From Synechococcus sp. MVIR-18-1 (lineage in GTDB: Bacteria > Cyanobacteriota > Cyanobacteriia > PCC-6307 > Cyanobiaceae), in assembly GCF_014279835.1 (NCBI RefSeq), contig NZ_CP047942.1, positions 2,108,001 through 2,172,000 on the forward strand: a DNA stretch of 64,000 nucleotides, given 5' to 3'. Within the stretch, counting starts at the first letter, position 1. Each line of letters starts with the position of its first letter. The notes beneath the pieces were generated by a model, which made no database searches, was not told the DNA's origin, and saw only the letters and a list, made by a program, of their open reading frames with translations. This document shows, piece by piece, positions 1-8,372 of this stretch. The translations under genes were made by a program, and so were the position numbers.

Positions 1-1
1 T

Positions 2-538
2 TTCGAACAAAACCAAGCCGAAGCCCTCGATCTCAACAAGACGGTGATCGAAACCATGTTCGAAGCCGTTCCTGATTGGACGCAAACTCAAGTGCGCTCA
101 TTGCTGGGGAGTTTCTGTTTCAGCAATGACAGTGTTTTTAAAGACGTTGGCAAACTTAGTGGCGGAGAGAAAGCACGTCTTGCTCTTGCTCTGATGTTGC
201 TCAGTCCCTGCAATTTGCTGGTTCTCGATGAACCAACAAACCATCTCGACATCCCCGCCAAACAGATGCTTGAAGATGCACTATGCGCCTACGAGGGAGC
301 CGCATTATTGGTATCGCATGACCGTTACTTCATCTCACGTGTAGCGAACAGGATCGTGGAAATTCGCGACGGAGAACTTGTGGTCTATCGCGGAAATTAC
401 GCGTATTACCAAGAGAAAAAGGTAGAGGAAAAGGCCGAAGCGGAGGCAAACCGGCTGAGTGCTGAGAAAGAAGCCAAGCGCAAAGCGAACACCGCCAAGC
501 AAAAACAGCGCGCCTCTCGCAAAAAGAACGCTGCGTAG
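2..538 (+). CDS. ABC-F family ATPase, C-terminal part (5' end outside window)
   Basis: The reading frame is open from base 2, so this is the end of a larger protein; the first in-window GTG at 44 is not the start. It contains the second nucleotide-binding domain of a soluble ABC-F protein: signature LSGGEKARLALAL, Walker B LLVLDEPTNHLD and switch His in LLVSHDRYF. A Lys/Glu-rich, probably coiled-coil tail (about the last 45 residues) follows. ABC-F proteins have two ATPase domains and no membrane segments, and known members act on ribosomes as translation factors; the specific role here cannot be read. The Walker A motif of this domain lies upstream of the window. Confidence 0.9.
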   Translation, partial: FEQNQAEALDLNKTVIETMFEAVPDWTQTQVRSLLGSFCFSNDSVFKDVGKLSGGEKARLALALMLLSPCNLLVLDEPTNHLDIPAKQMLEDALCAYEGAALLVSHDRYFISRVANRIVEIRDGELVVYRGNYAYYQEKKVEEKAEAEANRLSAEKEAKRKANTAKQKQRASRKKNAA

Positions 539-655
539 CAAAGCATCTCGGCGATCGCAAGACGAAACTTCACACTTGGTTAGGCAGGAAGACTCATTTC
601 CCTTTACCAGTCCAGACGGTGTGGATAGGCTGACATCACTGATCCCCAGTCGGCC

Positions 656-841
656 ATGAACAACACGCAGTCACGTCATGTCACTCCCGCTGGAACCCCC
701 GCGTCCATGACTGAAAGCGCTGAGCATGCCCAGACCTGGGACGCGGTTGAAACCTACTTCGAGTGCATCACAACATGCTCCCTCGATGATGGGGAATGCA
801 TCACACAGTGCGTAGAACAACTCAAAGACACCGACAGCTAA
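656..841 (+). CDS. Small conserved-looking protein with paired Cys-x3-Cys motifs
   Basis: A 61-residue protein. The first 25 residues are Ser/Thr-rich and probably disordered; the rest is acidic with CITTC and, ten residues later, CITQC, a twin Cys-x3-Cys arrangement that could form a helical hairpin with two disulfides or bind a metal. No signal peptide or membrane segment is visible. An internal Met at codon 18 is a possible alternative start. It sits between an ABC-F gene and a convergent Deg-type protease gene, only 18 bp from the protease stop codon. I do not recognise a named family, and no function is proposed beyond the motif. Confidence 0.65.
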   Translation: MNNTQSRHVTPAGTPASMTESAEHAQTWDAVETYFECITTCSLDDGECITQCVEQLKDTDS

Positions 842-859
842 CGAACAGCATTGAGATGA

Positions 860-1981
860 CTATTGACGCAAAGATGTCATCTCAACAGGTGTCATTGAAA
901 GCGTAATACGTTGACCAGAACGCATCACATCAAGAGTTAAAGGACGATCCACGCCATGCCTATCAATCGCTGAAACAACTTCAGCGGGATTGTTAATGGA
1001 TTTTCCATCGATCGACACGATCACATCGTTGACGCGCAAGTTTCCACGATCTGCAGGGCCACCCGGCACAACGGATCGAATCACAGCTCCAGGAGGAGCA
1101 CTCGATCCTGGTGTAGGAGCAGGAACCGTTGAAAGGCCGACACCCACCATGGGATGACTCGCCCTTCCCTGCTTAACGAGCTGACTGGCGATCGACCGTG
1201 CCCTGTTGATGGGAATTGCGAAACCGAGGCCAGCCCCTGGTCCTGAGCGCACGAGGGTATTGATCCCAATGACATCACCACGGGCGTTCAACAGCGGGCC
1301 ACCCGAATTACCAGGATTGATCGCAGCGTCTGTCTGGATGAGATCCAGACGCTTTCCTGAAATGCCCAGTTGGGACATGTTGCGATTGAGGTTGCTGACA
1401 ATCCCCATCGTCACTGTGTTTTCAAGGCCGTATGGATTTCCTACAGCGATCGCCCAATCCCCCACCTGAAGACGATCTGAGTTGCCCAAGGGAGCCGTAG
1501 GCCATGGCCCTCTGGTTTCCAACTGCACCACTGCCAGGTCCGTCAGCGAGTCTTGTCCAATCACCCGACCAGCAACGCGTCTGCCATCAGGCAGTCCCAC
1601 CATCACGCGATCCGCATTCTCCACAACATGAGCGTTGGTCAGGACCAACCCTTGTTCATCAAAAATCACCCCGCTGCCCTGCCCGCGCTCGACCCGTGAA
1701 CGCGGGGCCGTTTGAGATTGCATCCCAAAAAAACGGCGCAGGAATGGATCCGCCATCACGCTCCGAGGGAGCCCATTTCCACCAGCCGTCCGGACCGTTC
1801 GCTGTGTTTCAAGTGTGACAACAGCCGGTCCACTGCGTGCAACGGCTTGAGCAACGAACGATTTTGGTGCGACAGCCTGTGGGGGAGCCGATGCGAAGGC
1901 TCGCGGCGGTTGCATCAACATCCCTGGAACGGTCAACGCACCAGCGCAAACCAGGGGAAGCAAAGGATTAAACACCGCCAT
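860..1981 (-). CDS. Trypsin-like serine protease with PDZ domain (HtrA/Deg family)
   Basis: A 373-residue exported or lumenal serine protease or chaperone. An N-terminal hydrophobic stretch (about 6-31) ending in Ala-x-Ala looks like a signal peptide. The chymotrypsin-fold domain has His118 (TNAHVV), Asp148 (LTDLAVV) and Ser226 (GNSGGPL), a complete catalytic triad. One PDZ domain follows from about residue 275 to 368. One PDZ is the usual cyanobacterial HhoA/HhoB/HtrA layout; the family degrades or refolds misfolded periplasmic or lumenal proteins. Which of the cyanobacterial paralogues it represents cannot be told here. It is transcribed alone, divergently from the DUF2973-like gene. Confidence 0.93.
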   Translation of the reverse strand: MAVFNPLLPLVCAGALTVPGMLMQPPRAFASAPPQAVAPKSFVAQAVARSGPAVVTLETQRTVRTAGGNGLPRSVMADPFLRRFFGMQSQTAPRSRVERGQGSGVIFDEQGLVLTNAHVVENADRVMVGLPDGRRVAGRVIGQDSLTDLAVVQLETRGPWPTAPLGNSDRLQVGDWAIAVGNPYGLENTVTMGIVSNLNRNMSQLGISGKRLDLIQTDAAINPGNSGGPLLNARGDVIGINTLVRSGPGAGLGFAIPINRARSIASQLVKQGRASHPMVGVGLSTVPAPTPGSSAPPGAVIRSVVPGGPADRGNLRVNDVIVSIDGKSINNPAEVVSAIDRHGVDRPLTLDVMRSGQRITLSMTPVEMTSLRQ

Positions 1982-2168
1982 GTCCCTATGTCATCAATGA
2001 TCTGAGTCAACGTGACCGTAAGCAGTGAATCCCTACAAAAACAGACCCATTTCCAGTGATTTCATGACTGGATGCGACCAGGGTCCACAAAATCAGCGTC
2101 CCTATGTCCAAAAAGAGCGATGATGCATGGGATGGTTCGGCCCATCTCCGAGTTCAGCGGTGATTGCC

Positions 2169-2426
2169 ATGCTCAGTAGCCTGTTTCCTCTCATCTATGG
2201 ACTGATCTTCATCGTCCTGTTGTGGCAAGCCTTTCGCGTCATGGGACGCGGATTCAACGCTGCTGGCAAACCCCTTGTCGCGGAACAAGTCGACCGGACA
2301 GGTCGCCTGACGATTCATCCAGAGCTCCTTGATGGAGAAGGACGTCTTACAGAAGAGGATCTTTTGACTGTGCGATTTGGCGGAGATAGTGAGCCTCCAA
2401 ATCCAACTGCGAAGCCCGGTGAATAG
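2169..2426 (+). CDS. Small membrane-anchored protein, DUF2973-like
   Basis: With the ATG at 2169 the protein is 85 residues: one N-terminal membrane segment (about 4-22) followed by a cytoplasmic tail containing a TGRLTIHPELLDGEGRLTEE-type segment and a disordered acidic end. The hydrophobic N-terminus followed by a 'HPELLD..G.LT.E.LL' block resembles my recollection of DUF2973, a cyanobacterial family of unknown function. An in-frame ATG at 2127 would add 14 residues; I prefer 2169 because the membrane segment then begins at once. Function unknown. Confidence 0.7.
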   Translation: MLSSLFPLIYGLIFIVLLWQAFRVMGRGFNAAGKPLVAEQVDRTGRLTIHPELLDGEGRLTEEDLLTVRFGGDSEPPNPTAKPGE

Positions 2427-2483
2427 GTTGGGTTAATGGCAACTGCTTAAGTTGCTCGATTGACTCGTAGAGGGGACTCCTAG

Positions 2484-2867
2484 GTGGACCAACGAACACG
2501 GATTGTGGCGGCGGTAATTAAATCCGTGAAACTGCCACCCCGCTTCCGATTAAGGCTGATGAAAGAAGATCCTGTTCGGCTTGAGCTCAGCCTGACTCCT
2601 GCCTACGGGAAAGATCCCATTCAGGTAGGGCTGGTGGAATCGTTGGATTTAGTGGCGCGCCGAGATCGTGAAGGCCGCATTCCACGAGACCTACAAGGCA
2701 CCTGGGACTGGACCGTGCGTCATGGCGATGTCAGCACCGGCGGCTGGAATCCCTATCTCAAAGAAGCGCTGCAAACAATGTTTGAAACAGGACTCCCCGC
2801 CATCGTTTACGAGGAGCTGACGGGGGAGGAATACCACCCGGTTGACGGCGCACGGCACATTCGCTGA
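2484..2867 (+). CDS. Conserved hypothetical protein, soluble, 127 aa
   Basis: GTG start at 2484 after a purine-rich GAGGGGA. It is soluble, with no membrane segment, and mixed charge. A notable block is the Trp-rich GTWDWTVRHGDVSTGGWNPYLKEAL (split: GTWDWTVRHGDV about 72-83, then GGWNPYLKEAL). Codon use and spacing are like the neighbours, supporting a real gene. I do not recognise a characterised family. It lies in the same direction as the DUF2973-like gene, 57 bp downstream. Confidence 0.75.
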   Translation: MDQRTRIVAAVIKSVKLPPRFRLRLMKEDPVRLELSLTPAYGKDPIQVGLVESLDLVARRDREGRIPRDLQGTWDWTVRHGDVSTGGWNPYLKEALQTMFETGLPAIVYEELTGEEYHPVDGARHIR

Positions 2868-2968
2868 CGTCTGAGTTTGGACAAGTTGTGAAGCACTGCA
2901 ACCAGGGAGTGAGAATCCTCCCTGAGCTCAGCTAAAAATGAATTCAAACCGGCCTTAAGGTTTTCTTC

Positions 2969-3073
2969 ATGGCCTCCATTCCTGTTCGCGTTGGTTCACT
3001 GGTGCGCCTCTTGGCTGCCTTCGGAGCCCTCAGCAGCATTTTGCTCGTTGGGATGATCAACTTTTTCAGCTAA
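2969..3073 (+). CDS. 34-residue single-span membrane peptide
   Basis: ATG at 2969, stop TAA at 3071-3073. The peptide starts MASIPVRVG, then has one hydrophobic segment of about 22 residues (LVRLLAAFGALSSILLVGMI) ending in NFFS. It lies in the 218-bp gap between the 127-aa gene and hrpB, ending 12 bp before the hrpB start. The size and single span fit the class of small photosynthetic or NDH-complex subunits, but I could not match it to PsbX, PsbY, PsbM, PetG, PetM or PetN from memory. No strong Shine-Dalgarno precedes it; TTAAGG lies about 8 bases upstream. Moderately sure it is translated. Confidence 0.5.
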   Translation: MASIPVRVGSLVRLLAAFGALSSILLVGMINFFS

Positions 3074-3085
3074 GGGCGAGAGGCG

Positions 3086-5644
3086 TTGGGCGAGTACCCG
3101 ATTGATCCCTTACTACCAAGACTGCGGGCCAGTCTTGTTCCAGGTGCCACGGTCTTACTGCAGTCCCCGCCAGGTGCGGGTAAAACAACGCGGGTGCCCT
3201 TGGCACTTCTTGGAGAAATTGCAGGGACGGAGCCTCTTCCGGGTCGCTCCCTGATGCTTGAGCCCAGGCGACTTGCGGCAAGGGCTGCCGCAACCAGGCT
3301 CGCGCTCAGCCTGAATGAACCGATTGGCGAGCGGGTGGGCTATTCCGTGCGGCATGAGCAAAAGCGCTCCTCTCGCACGCGGATGGAAGCGATGACGGAT
3401 GGCCTCTTCCTCCGTCGACTGCAAAACGATCCCGAGCTCACAGGGATTAACTGCGTGATCTTTGATGAATTCCATGAGCGCAGTCGAAACAGTGAATTAG
3501 CGCTTGCGTTGGTTCGGGAAGCGCAGGAACTGCTCAGGCCAGATCTTTGCCTGCTGCTGATGTCGGCCACGCTGGATCTCACCAACCTGCGCGCCCGATT
3601 ACCTCATGCGCAAGTCCTCACGAGCGAGGGGAAGGCCTTCCCTGTTGAGACGCAACACCTCTCGCCCCGACCGAATGAACCTCTCGAGGCACGCGTTCTA
3701 CGAGCGATTGAGCAGGAGATCACCCACCTGCTAATCACTGAAGAAAGTCGCAATCATCCGCCCACCGTCTTGGTTTTTTTACCTGGATTACGGGAGATCG
3801 AACGTTGCCGGCAACGTTTACTCAAGTCAGGCTTGCTGAGCCAATGGGAGGTCATCGCTCTGCATGGAAGGCAATCCCTCGCTGAGCAGGGGAGAGCCCT
3901 AAAACCTTGCAACCACAAGCACGACGGACGCGTGATTTTGGCAACGTCCATCGCTGAAAGTTCCCTCACTCTGGATGGTGTTCGCCTTGTGATCGATTGC
4001 GGACTCACGCGACACACCCAATTTGATCCTGGAACCGGAATGGAGGGACTGATCACAGTGCCAGCCAGTCAGGCCAGTGCTGATCAGCGGCGAGGCCGTG
4101 CTGGACGCCAAAACGCTGGTCGTTGCATCAGGCTCTGGTCTCCTGCCGAACAGCAACGAAGGCCAGCCCATGACATCCCTGAATTGCAGCGAGCTGACCC
4201 TCAACCCACGGTTCTTGATCTTGCACTCTGGGGTGCTGGTCTAGGCGAATCTTTGCCATGGCTGGAGCCCCCTCCGAGGGCCGCACTTCAGGAAGGCCGA
4301 CGGCAATTGATTGAGCTGGGAGCACTAACTCAAGAGGGACGTCCCACGGACACCGGGCAGAAATTGGCTCGATTTGGTGCCCATCCGCGCCTGGGATTGC
4401 TTCTTCTGAAAGCGCGTGCCATGGGGAGACCACAACTAGGAGCCGATCTCGCTTCCATCCTCAATGAACGCGATCTATTAAGCCACAACAACCACGGCAG
4501 CGACCTCTGGGCTCGCATGCTCTTGCTCCGAGACCACCGGAGCTCAACACGAATTTCAGGGGATCGGGCAGCAGCCGATCGCCTCAGGACAGTCCTCGAT
4601 CAGAGCCGTCGTTGGGTTCAACAACTTGGTCAATTCGAACAGGAGCAAGCGCCCCAAACCATTGAGGCCACAGACGAGCAACTCGCAGCACAGCTGATTG
4701 CAACAGCTTTTCCAGAATGGATTGCAGTGGCCCGTCCAGGACAACGCGGACAATTTCTGCTGCGCCAAGGGCGCGGTGCGGCTCTGCAGGTCAGCGATCC
4801 ACTCGATGGAGCTGAGGCACTTGCGATTGCACAGCTTGACCTCGGTGACACGAGAGCCAAGATCCGTTTAGCGCTACCCCTGACACATCAGTGGGTTAGG
4901 GACCTTGCAGATCAAAACGGTGACTGGCAAGAGCGTGTGCTGTGGGACGAGCTAACCAAGCGGATCAGAGCTGAACGGGTCTTGCAGCTTGGTGCGCTGG
5001 AACTTGAGCGTCAGCCTCAACAACATGCGTCTTGTGAACAAAGCCGGGACGTCTTGGTCAAGCAACTCAGCAAGGATGGTCTGTCGGCACTGCCCTGGAG
5101 CCAGCGAACGGAACAACTTCGCAGTCGTCTCGCTTTAGCCCACCATCAGCTAGGGAAGCCGTGGCCGCTACGCAACCTTCAACACCTGGTAAAGCATCCA
5201 GACTCCTGGATTGGAGACACTTTGATGGGTTGCAGAGGCTGGGACGACGTCAAGGAAGAGCAACTGATGGAAGCTCTTTGGGGTGATCTCACCTGGTCGA
5301 ACCGGCAGCAACTCGATCAGCTTTTACCAACGCAGATCAAAATCCCATCAGGGCGCAATGCAGCACTGGATTATCAAAACGACGACATTGTGCTGTCGGT
5401 CAAGCTGCAAGAAATGTTTGGCTGCCTTGAGGGACCTGCTGTTTTAAATGGCCAACTCCTCGTGACCATTGAATTGTTATCCCCCGCAGGACGCCCGCTT
5501 CAACGCACCCGAGACCTCGCTGGGTTTTGGCAGGGAAGCTACCAACAGGTGCGAAAGGAAATGCGCGGTCGCTACCCAAAGCATCCATGGCCAGAGGATC
5601 CAGCCCATGCCGAACCCACAGCGAAAAGGAAGGCCCGCCCTTGA
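3086..5644 (+). CDS. hrpB: ATP-dependent helicase HrpB (DEAH-box)
   Basis: An 852-residue DExH helicase of the HrpB type; its physiological RNA substrate is not known in most bacteria. The Walker A motif PPGAGKTT is at about 28-35, the DEAH-like box is DEFHERS at about 127, motif III is MSATLD, and the helicase C-terminal domain has a QRRGRAGR motif VI. The HrpB-specific C-terminal region (about 530-850) ends with a GFWQGSYQQVRKEMRGRYPKHPWPEDP-type tail (GSYQQVRKEMRGRYPKH then PWPEDP), the hallmark that separates HrpB from HrpA. The start is TTG at 3086; no ATG lies before the Walker A motif, so a non-ATG start is required. Confidence 0.95.
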   Translation: MGEYPIDPLLPRLRASLVPGATVLLQSPPGAGKTTRVPLALLGEIAGTEPLPGRSLMLEPRRLAARAAATRLALSLNEPIGERVGYSVRHEQKRSSRTRMEAMTDGLFLRRLQNDPELTGINCVIFDEFHERSRNSELALALVREAQELLRPDLCLLLMSATLDLTNLRARLPHAQVLTSEGKAFPVETQHLSPRPNEPLEARVLRAIEQEITHLLITEESRNHPPTVLVFLPGLREIERCRQRLLKSGLLSQWEVIALHGRQSLAEQGRALKPCNHKHDGRVILATSIAESSLTLDGVRLVIDCGLTRHTQFDPGTGMEGLITVPASQASADQRRGRAGRQNAGRCIRLWSPAEQQRRPAHDIPELQRADPQPTVLDLALWGAGLGESLPWLEPPPRAALQEGRRQLIELGALTQEGRPTDTGQKLARFGAHPRLGLLLLKARAMGRPQLGADLASILNERDLLSHNNHGSDLWARMLLLRDHRSSTRISGDRAAADRLRTVLDQSRRWVQQLGQFEQEQAPQTIEATDEQLAAQLIATAFPEWIAVARPGQRGQFLLRQGRGAALQVSDPLDGAEALAIAQLDLGDTRAKIRLALPLTHQWVRDLADQNGDWQERVLWDELTKRIRAERVLQLGALELERQPQQHASCEQSRDVLVKQLSKDGLSALPWSQRTEQLRSRLALAHHQLGKPWPLRNLQHLVKHPDSWIGDTLMGCRGWDDVKEEQLMEALWGDLTWSNRQQLDQLLPTQIKIPSGRNAALDYQNDDIVLSVKLQEMFGCLEGPAVLNGQLLVTIELLSPAGRPLQRTRDLAGFWQGSYQQVRKEMRGRYPKHPWPEDPAHAEPTAKRKARP

Positions 5645-5733
5645 GGTGCTCATCGCATCCCTATAAATGTATCCAAAGGAACAGTCAAGAGATCGCTACG
5701 GTTTGTTACGATGCAGGAGTAACGGAGTTTCAC

Positions 5734-5877
5734 ATGTCTGACAACGCAGCCCGCTTTGGATTCGTAAATTTTGCTGAAACCTGGAATGGCCGTCTTGCCA
5801 TGCTTGGTTTCGTCATCGGACTTGGCACCGAGCTTCTCACCGGTCAAGGCATCCTGACTCAGGTTGGCCTCGGTTGA
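5734..5877 (+). CDS. hli: High-light-inducible protein (Hli/SCP)
   Basis: A 47-residue protein starting MSDNAARFGFVNFAETWNGR. It carries the chlorophyll-binding ExxNGR motif (E15, N18, G19, R20) followed by one membrane helix (LAMLGFVIGLGTELLTG). This is the single-helix LHC-like family that binds chlorophyll and carotenoid, associates with photosystem assembly intermediates and protects against excess light. A GGAG sits 7-8 bases before the ATG. It is monocistronic: it follows hrpB by 89 bp and is closed by its own hairpin terminator. Short Hlips like this are abundant in marine picocyanobacteria. Confidence 0.93.
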   Translation: MSDNAARFGFVNFAETWNGRLAMLGFVIGLGTELLTGQGILTQVGLG

Positions 5878-5910
5878 TTCGGCCGCTGCTGGGGATGAGT
5901 CCCAGCTTTG

Positions 5911-5940
5911 AATCCCATCATTCATTTGATGGGATTTTTT
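5911..5940 (+). terminator. Rho-independent terminator of hli
   Basis: Stem AATCCCATCA at 5911-5920 pairs with TGATGGGATT at 5927-5936, with a six-base loop and a run of T after the stem (5935-5940). It lies 33 bp after the hli stop codon. Confidence 0.85.
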
Positions 5941-5968
5941 AATGGGATCCACCCGTTAGGCCAAACTG

Positions 5969-6166
5969 GTGAGATTCGCGTCGTTAGCAATGCTTCCCTT
6001 CTTTGCTAGCAGTCGCCGTGAAGGCGCCAGGCTGCTGAGCAGCATGCTCGTTTTCTTAGCCATCGGATTGACGCAGGTTCACCAGACGTGGGGAATCATC
6101 CTGAGCATTGTTTCTGGGATCATCTGCGTTTACTGGGGATTGGCATACCAACGTCTTGAGCGCTGA
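5969..6166 (+). CDS. Small two-span membrane protein upstream of xseA
   Basis: GTG start at 5969 (an ATG at 5990 is an alternative). It is 65 residues with two hydrophobic segments (about 23-36 and 41-57) separated by a short HQTW turn. Its 3' end overlaps the preferred xseA TTG start by 11 bp, suggesting translational coupling. I do not recognise a named family; the position before xseA is the only context. Confidence 0.6.
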   Translation: MRFASLAMLPFFASSRREGARLLSSMLVFLAIGLTQVHQTWGIILSIVSGIICVYWGLAYQRLER

Positions 6167-7328
6167 ATCACTTCCTACCTACTCCGTCCGCGAACTCAAC
6201 AACGCGATTGGAATGCTGTTGGAGCGGGGTTTTGCGCCTCGATTTGTGATCCAATCAACAGCATCGAGGCCTCAAGTCAAAAAGGGCCATCTCTGGCTCA
6301 CCTTGAGTGATGGAGATGCCAGCATCACTGCCGTGGCCTGGGCTTCAAAGTTAAAACAGTTGGACTTTGTTCCTGCCGACGGCGACGGAGTCACCGTGAT
6401 TGGCAGGCTCAATTTTTGGTCAGCACGAGCGAGCCTTGCTGTTCAGGTTCTCGATATGAGGCCCAGCTTGACCACCGTGTTGCGACGGTTTGAAACGGTC
6501 AAAGCACAGTTGCTCGAGGAGGGCGTCATTGATCCCGGCCGGCGTCGAAAATTGCCGGCTTACCCCAAACGATTAGCCGTCCTCACAAGCGTTCCAAGCT
6601 CAGCCCTCGCAGACATGCTGCGTACCGCACAAGAGCGATGGCCTTTGAGCGAGCTTCTTGTGGTTCCGATCCCCGTCCAAGGGGAGGTCGCGCCGGTCAT
6701 TTGCGGGGTTCTAAGTCGCCTTGCGGAACAACATCATCAGCTCAGATTGGACGCGATCGTGCTCGCCCGCGGGGGAGGAAGCCGAGAAGATTTGATGGTC
6801 TTTGATGATGCGGACGTTTGCCGAATCTTGGCCAGCTTCCCACTGCCAGTTGTAACTGGGCTGGGCCATGAAGATGATCTCACCGTTGCTGATCTCGTGG
6901 CAGACCATCGAGCCGCAACGCCAACAGCCGCCATGGTCACACTGATGCCGAGCAAGGAGTCGGCACAACAAACCATCAGCCAAAGGCGCACACGCCTTAG
7001 CGAATACAAACGCTGGCGACTAGAGCAAGCCAGCTCACGACTAAAAGAACGACACCTGCAACTCCATACACTTCGGCCTGCTGTGGCCCTACAACGTCGA
7101 CGCAATCAATGGGAACAGCGGCAGCAATTGTTGCTCGCTCTTTCACCCCAACGATGGCTCCATCGGGGCTTTGCGATGCTCCATACAGCAAACGGACAAC
7201 CCGTTCAAAGCATTGATGACATCTGCCTCAATGAACAGGTACACATTCGCCTCAAGGATGGTGTGGTTCAAGCCATCACCAAAACCATTCAAGCGAATGA
7301 AAGTTCTAACTCACAAGCATCTCTCTAA
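6156..7328 (+). CDS. xseA: Exodeoxyribonuclease VII large subunit
   Basis: Catalytic and DNA-binding subunit of exonuclease VII, which degrades single-stranded DNA from both ends into short oligonucleotides. An N-terminal OB fold (about 1-95, with TYSVREL and a GHLWLTLSD block) is followed by the exonuclease VII large domain, with LVVPIPVQGE, LARGGGSREDLMVFDD and GLGHEDDLTVADLVADHRAATPTAA (split: GLGHEDDLTVADLVAD, HRAATPTAA), then a coiled-coil C-terminus. The frame is open back to 6108, but TTG at 6156, giving SAESLPTYSV, fits family length better. xseB follows by 5 bp. Confidence 0.95.
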   Translation: MSAESLPTYSVRELNNAIGMLLERGFAPRFVIQSTASRPQVKKGHLWLTLSDGDASITAVAWASKLKQLDFVPADGDGVTVIGRLNFWSARASLAVQVLDMRPSLTTVLRRFETVKAQLLEEGVIDPGRRRKLPAYPKRLAVLTSVPSSALADMLRTAQERWPLSELLVVPIPVQGEVAPVICGVLSRLAEQHHQLRLDAIVLARGGGSREDLMVFDDADVCRILASFPLPVVTGLGHEDDLTVADLVADHRAATPTAAMVTLMPSKESAQQTISQRRTRLSEYKRWRLEQASSRLKERHLQLHTLRPAVALQRRRNQWEQRQQLLLALSPQRWLHRGFAMLHTANGQPVQSIDDICLNEQVHIRLKDGVVQAITKTIQANESSNSQASL

Positions 7329-7333
7329 CTGAC

Positions 7334-7618
7334 ATGCCACGAAAAAAGCCCGAACCATCAAAGACATCTGAACAGGACACTTGGAGAGAAGATGCATCCC
7401 AGCTCAGCTATGAAGAGGCCTTACAGGCTCTCGATGTACTGCTTGGCCAATTGCAAGACGATTCCATTCCATTAGCGGATCTACAGAAAAATCATGCGCA
7501 TGCGTCGATCTACCTCGATCGCTGTGACTTACTTCTCAGCCAGGTAGAGCAATCAGTACGCCAACTCGATCCGAATACGATGGAAGAACGCACGCTCGAC
7601 ACAAGCAACAATGAATAA
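7334..7618 (+). CDS. xseB: Exodeoxyribonuclease VII small subunit
   Basis: A 94-residue protein. The conserved core is LSYEEALQALDVLLGQLQDD followed by a helix with YLDRCDLLLSQVEQSVRQLD, the expected two-helix XseB fold that wraps the coiled coil of XseA. A charged, disordered N-terminus precedes it. It is in one operon with xseA, and its stop overlaps the next gene by 8 bp. Confidence 0.93.
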   Translation: MPRKKPEPSKTSEQDTWREDASQLSYEEALQALDVLLGQLQDDSIPLADLQKNHAHASIYLDRCDLLLSQVEQSVRQLDPNTMEERTLDTSNNE

Positions 7619-7967
7619 ATCTCTCCCATGGATTTACCTCTTGCTTGCCATCCTTGGAGCCATCCTCCCTTGGCAAGCCAATCTCGAATTCATGCAAATG
7701 AATCCTGGTGGTGGATTTGATCTCCAAACTTTCATCCAAGATGCCAATATCAATGCAGCCTCCCGCTCTTTAAACAGAGATCTCGTGATTGCCGCATCAG
7801 CCTTCAGTATTTGGATCGTTACCGAAGGAAGAAAGCTACAGATCAAGGGTTGGTGGATCGCTTTAATCGTGAGCTTCAGCATTTCATTCGCATGTGGAGG
7901 CCCACTCTTCCTGTATTTGCGGGAACGCAAATTAATGGCAATCAATTCAGAACAAGATACAAATTGA
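7611..7967 (+). CDS. DUF2834 family membrane protein
   Basis: A 118-residue protein with three predicted membrane segments: an N-terminal one (5-20), a middle one (about 58-70, ending in VTEGRKLQI) and a C-terminal one (about 80-103, ending in FLYLRERKL). The 'PWQANLEFMQ', 'FDLQTFIQDANINAASRSL' and 'PLFLYLRERKL' blocks agree with my recollection of DUF2834. The ATG overlaps the xseB stop region, so translation is probably coupled. Function unknown. Confidence 0.82.
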   Translation: MNKSLPWIYLLLAILGAILPWQANLEFMQMNPGGGFDLQTFIQDANINAASRSLNRDLVIAASAFSIWIVTEGRKLQIKGWWIALIVSFSISFACGGPLFLYLRERKLMAINSEQDTN

Positions 7968-7970
7968 GAG

Positions 7971-8324
7971 CTAGGGATCTACATCCTCAGCTTTGATATC
8001 GATAGTGACATCACTTGCTGGCAGTGAATCATCAACGGCTTTCTCCTTTGATGCACCAGATGTTCTTGCCGGGAGAGGAGATCCGCAAGCAGGGCATTGA
8101 GCGTCTCTCGTCATCGTGCTCAAGCCACAAGCCTCACACGTTCTTACCCGGCTCTGCAACACCTTCCAACCAATCCACCCCAAACCACCGAGGACAACGG
8201 GCAAAGCAAGCAGTGTGATCAGGAGACCTCCAGCCAAATCAAGCAGAACACGGCCTGCTGCCGTAGGTAGCAGCAACAGCGCTAGTAAAAGCAACCAGAG
8301 GAGTGGAGGGAAACGTCCCATCAA
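7971..8324 (-). CDS. Membrane-anchored zinc-ribbon protein
   Basis: A 117-residue protein with two hydrophobic segments (about 8-23 and 31-52), then a short CxxC...CxxC zinc ribbon (Cys63, Cys66, Cys77, Cys80: CEAC and CPAC), then an acidic, low-complexity tail. It converges with the DUF2834 gene, 3 bp apart. ATG codons at 8324 and 8321 are both possible starts. No characterised family was recognised. Confidence 0.75.
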   Translation of the reverse strand: MMGRFPPLLWLLLLALLLLPTAAGRVLLDLAGGLLITLLALPVVLGGLGWIGWKVLQSRVRTCEACGLSTMTRDAQCPACGSPLPARTSGASKEKAVDDSLPASDVTIDIKAEDVDP

Positions 8325-8372
8325 TCAACACTCCATACGAACGATGCTCTCATAATCGCTGTTTTTTTGCAT

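Noticed and set aside
330-659. Several frames around the ABC-F 3' end (minus strand and plus strand 459-659)
   Set aside because: All overlap the genuine ABC-F frame and encode low-complexity Arg/Ser/Pro peptides; no start signals.
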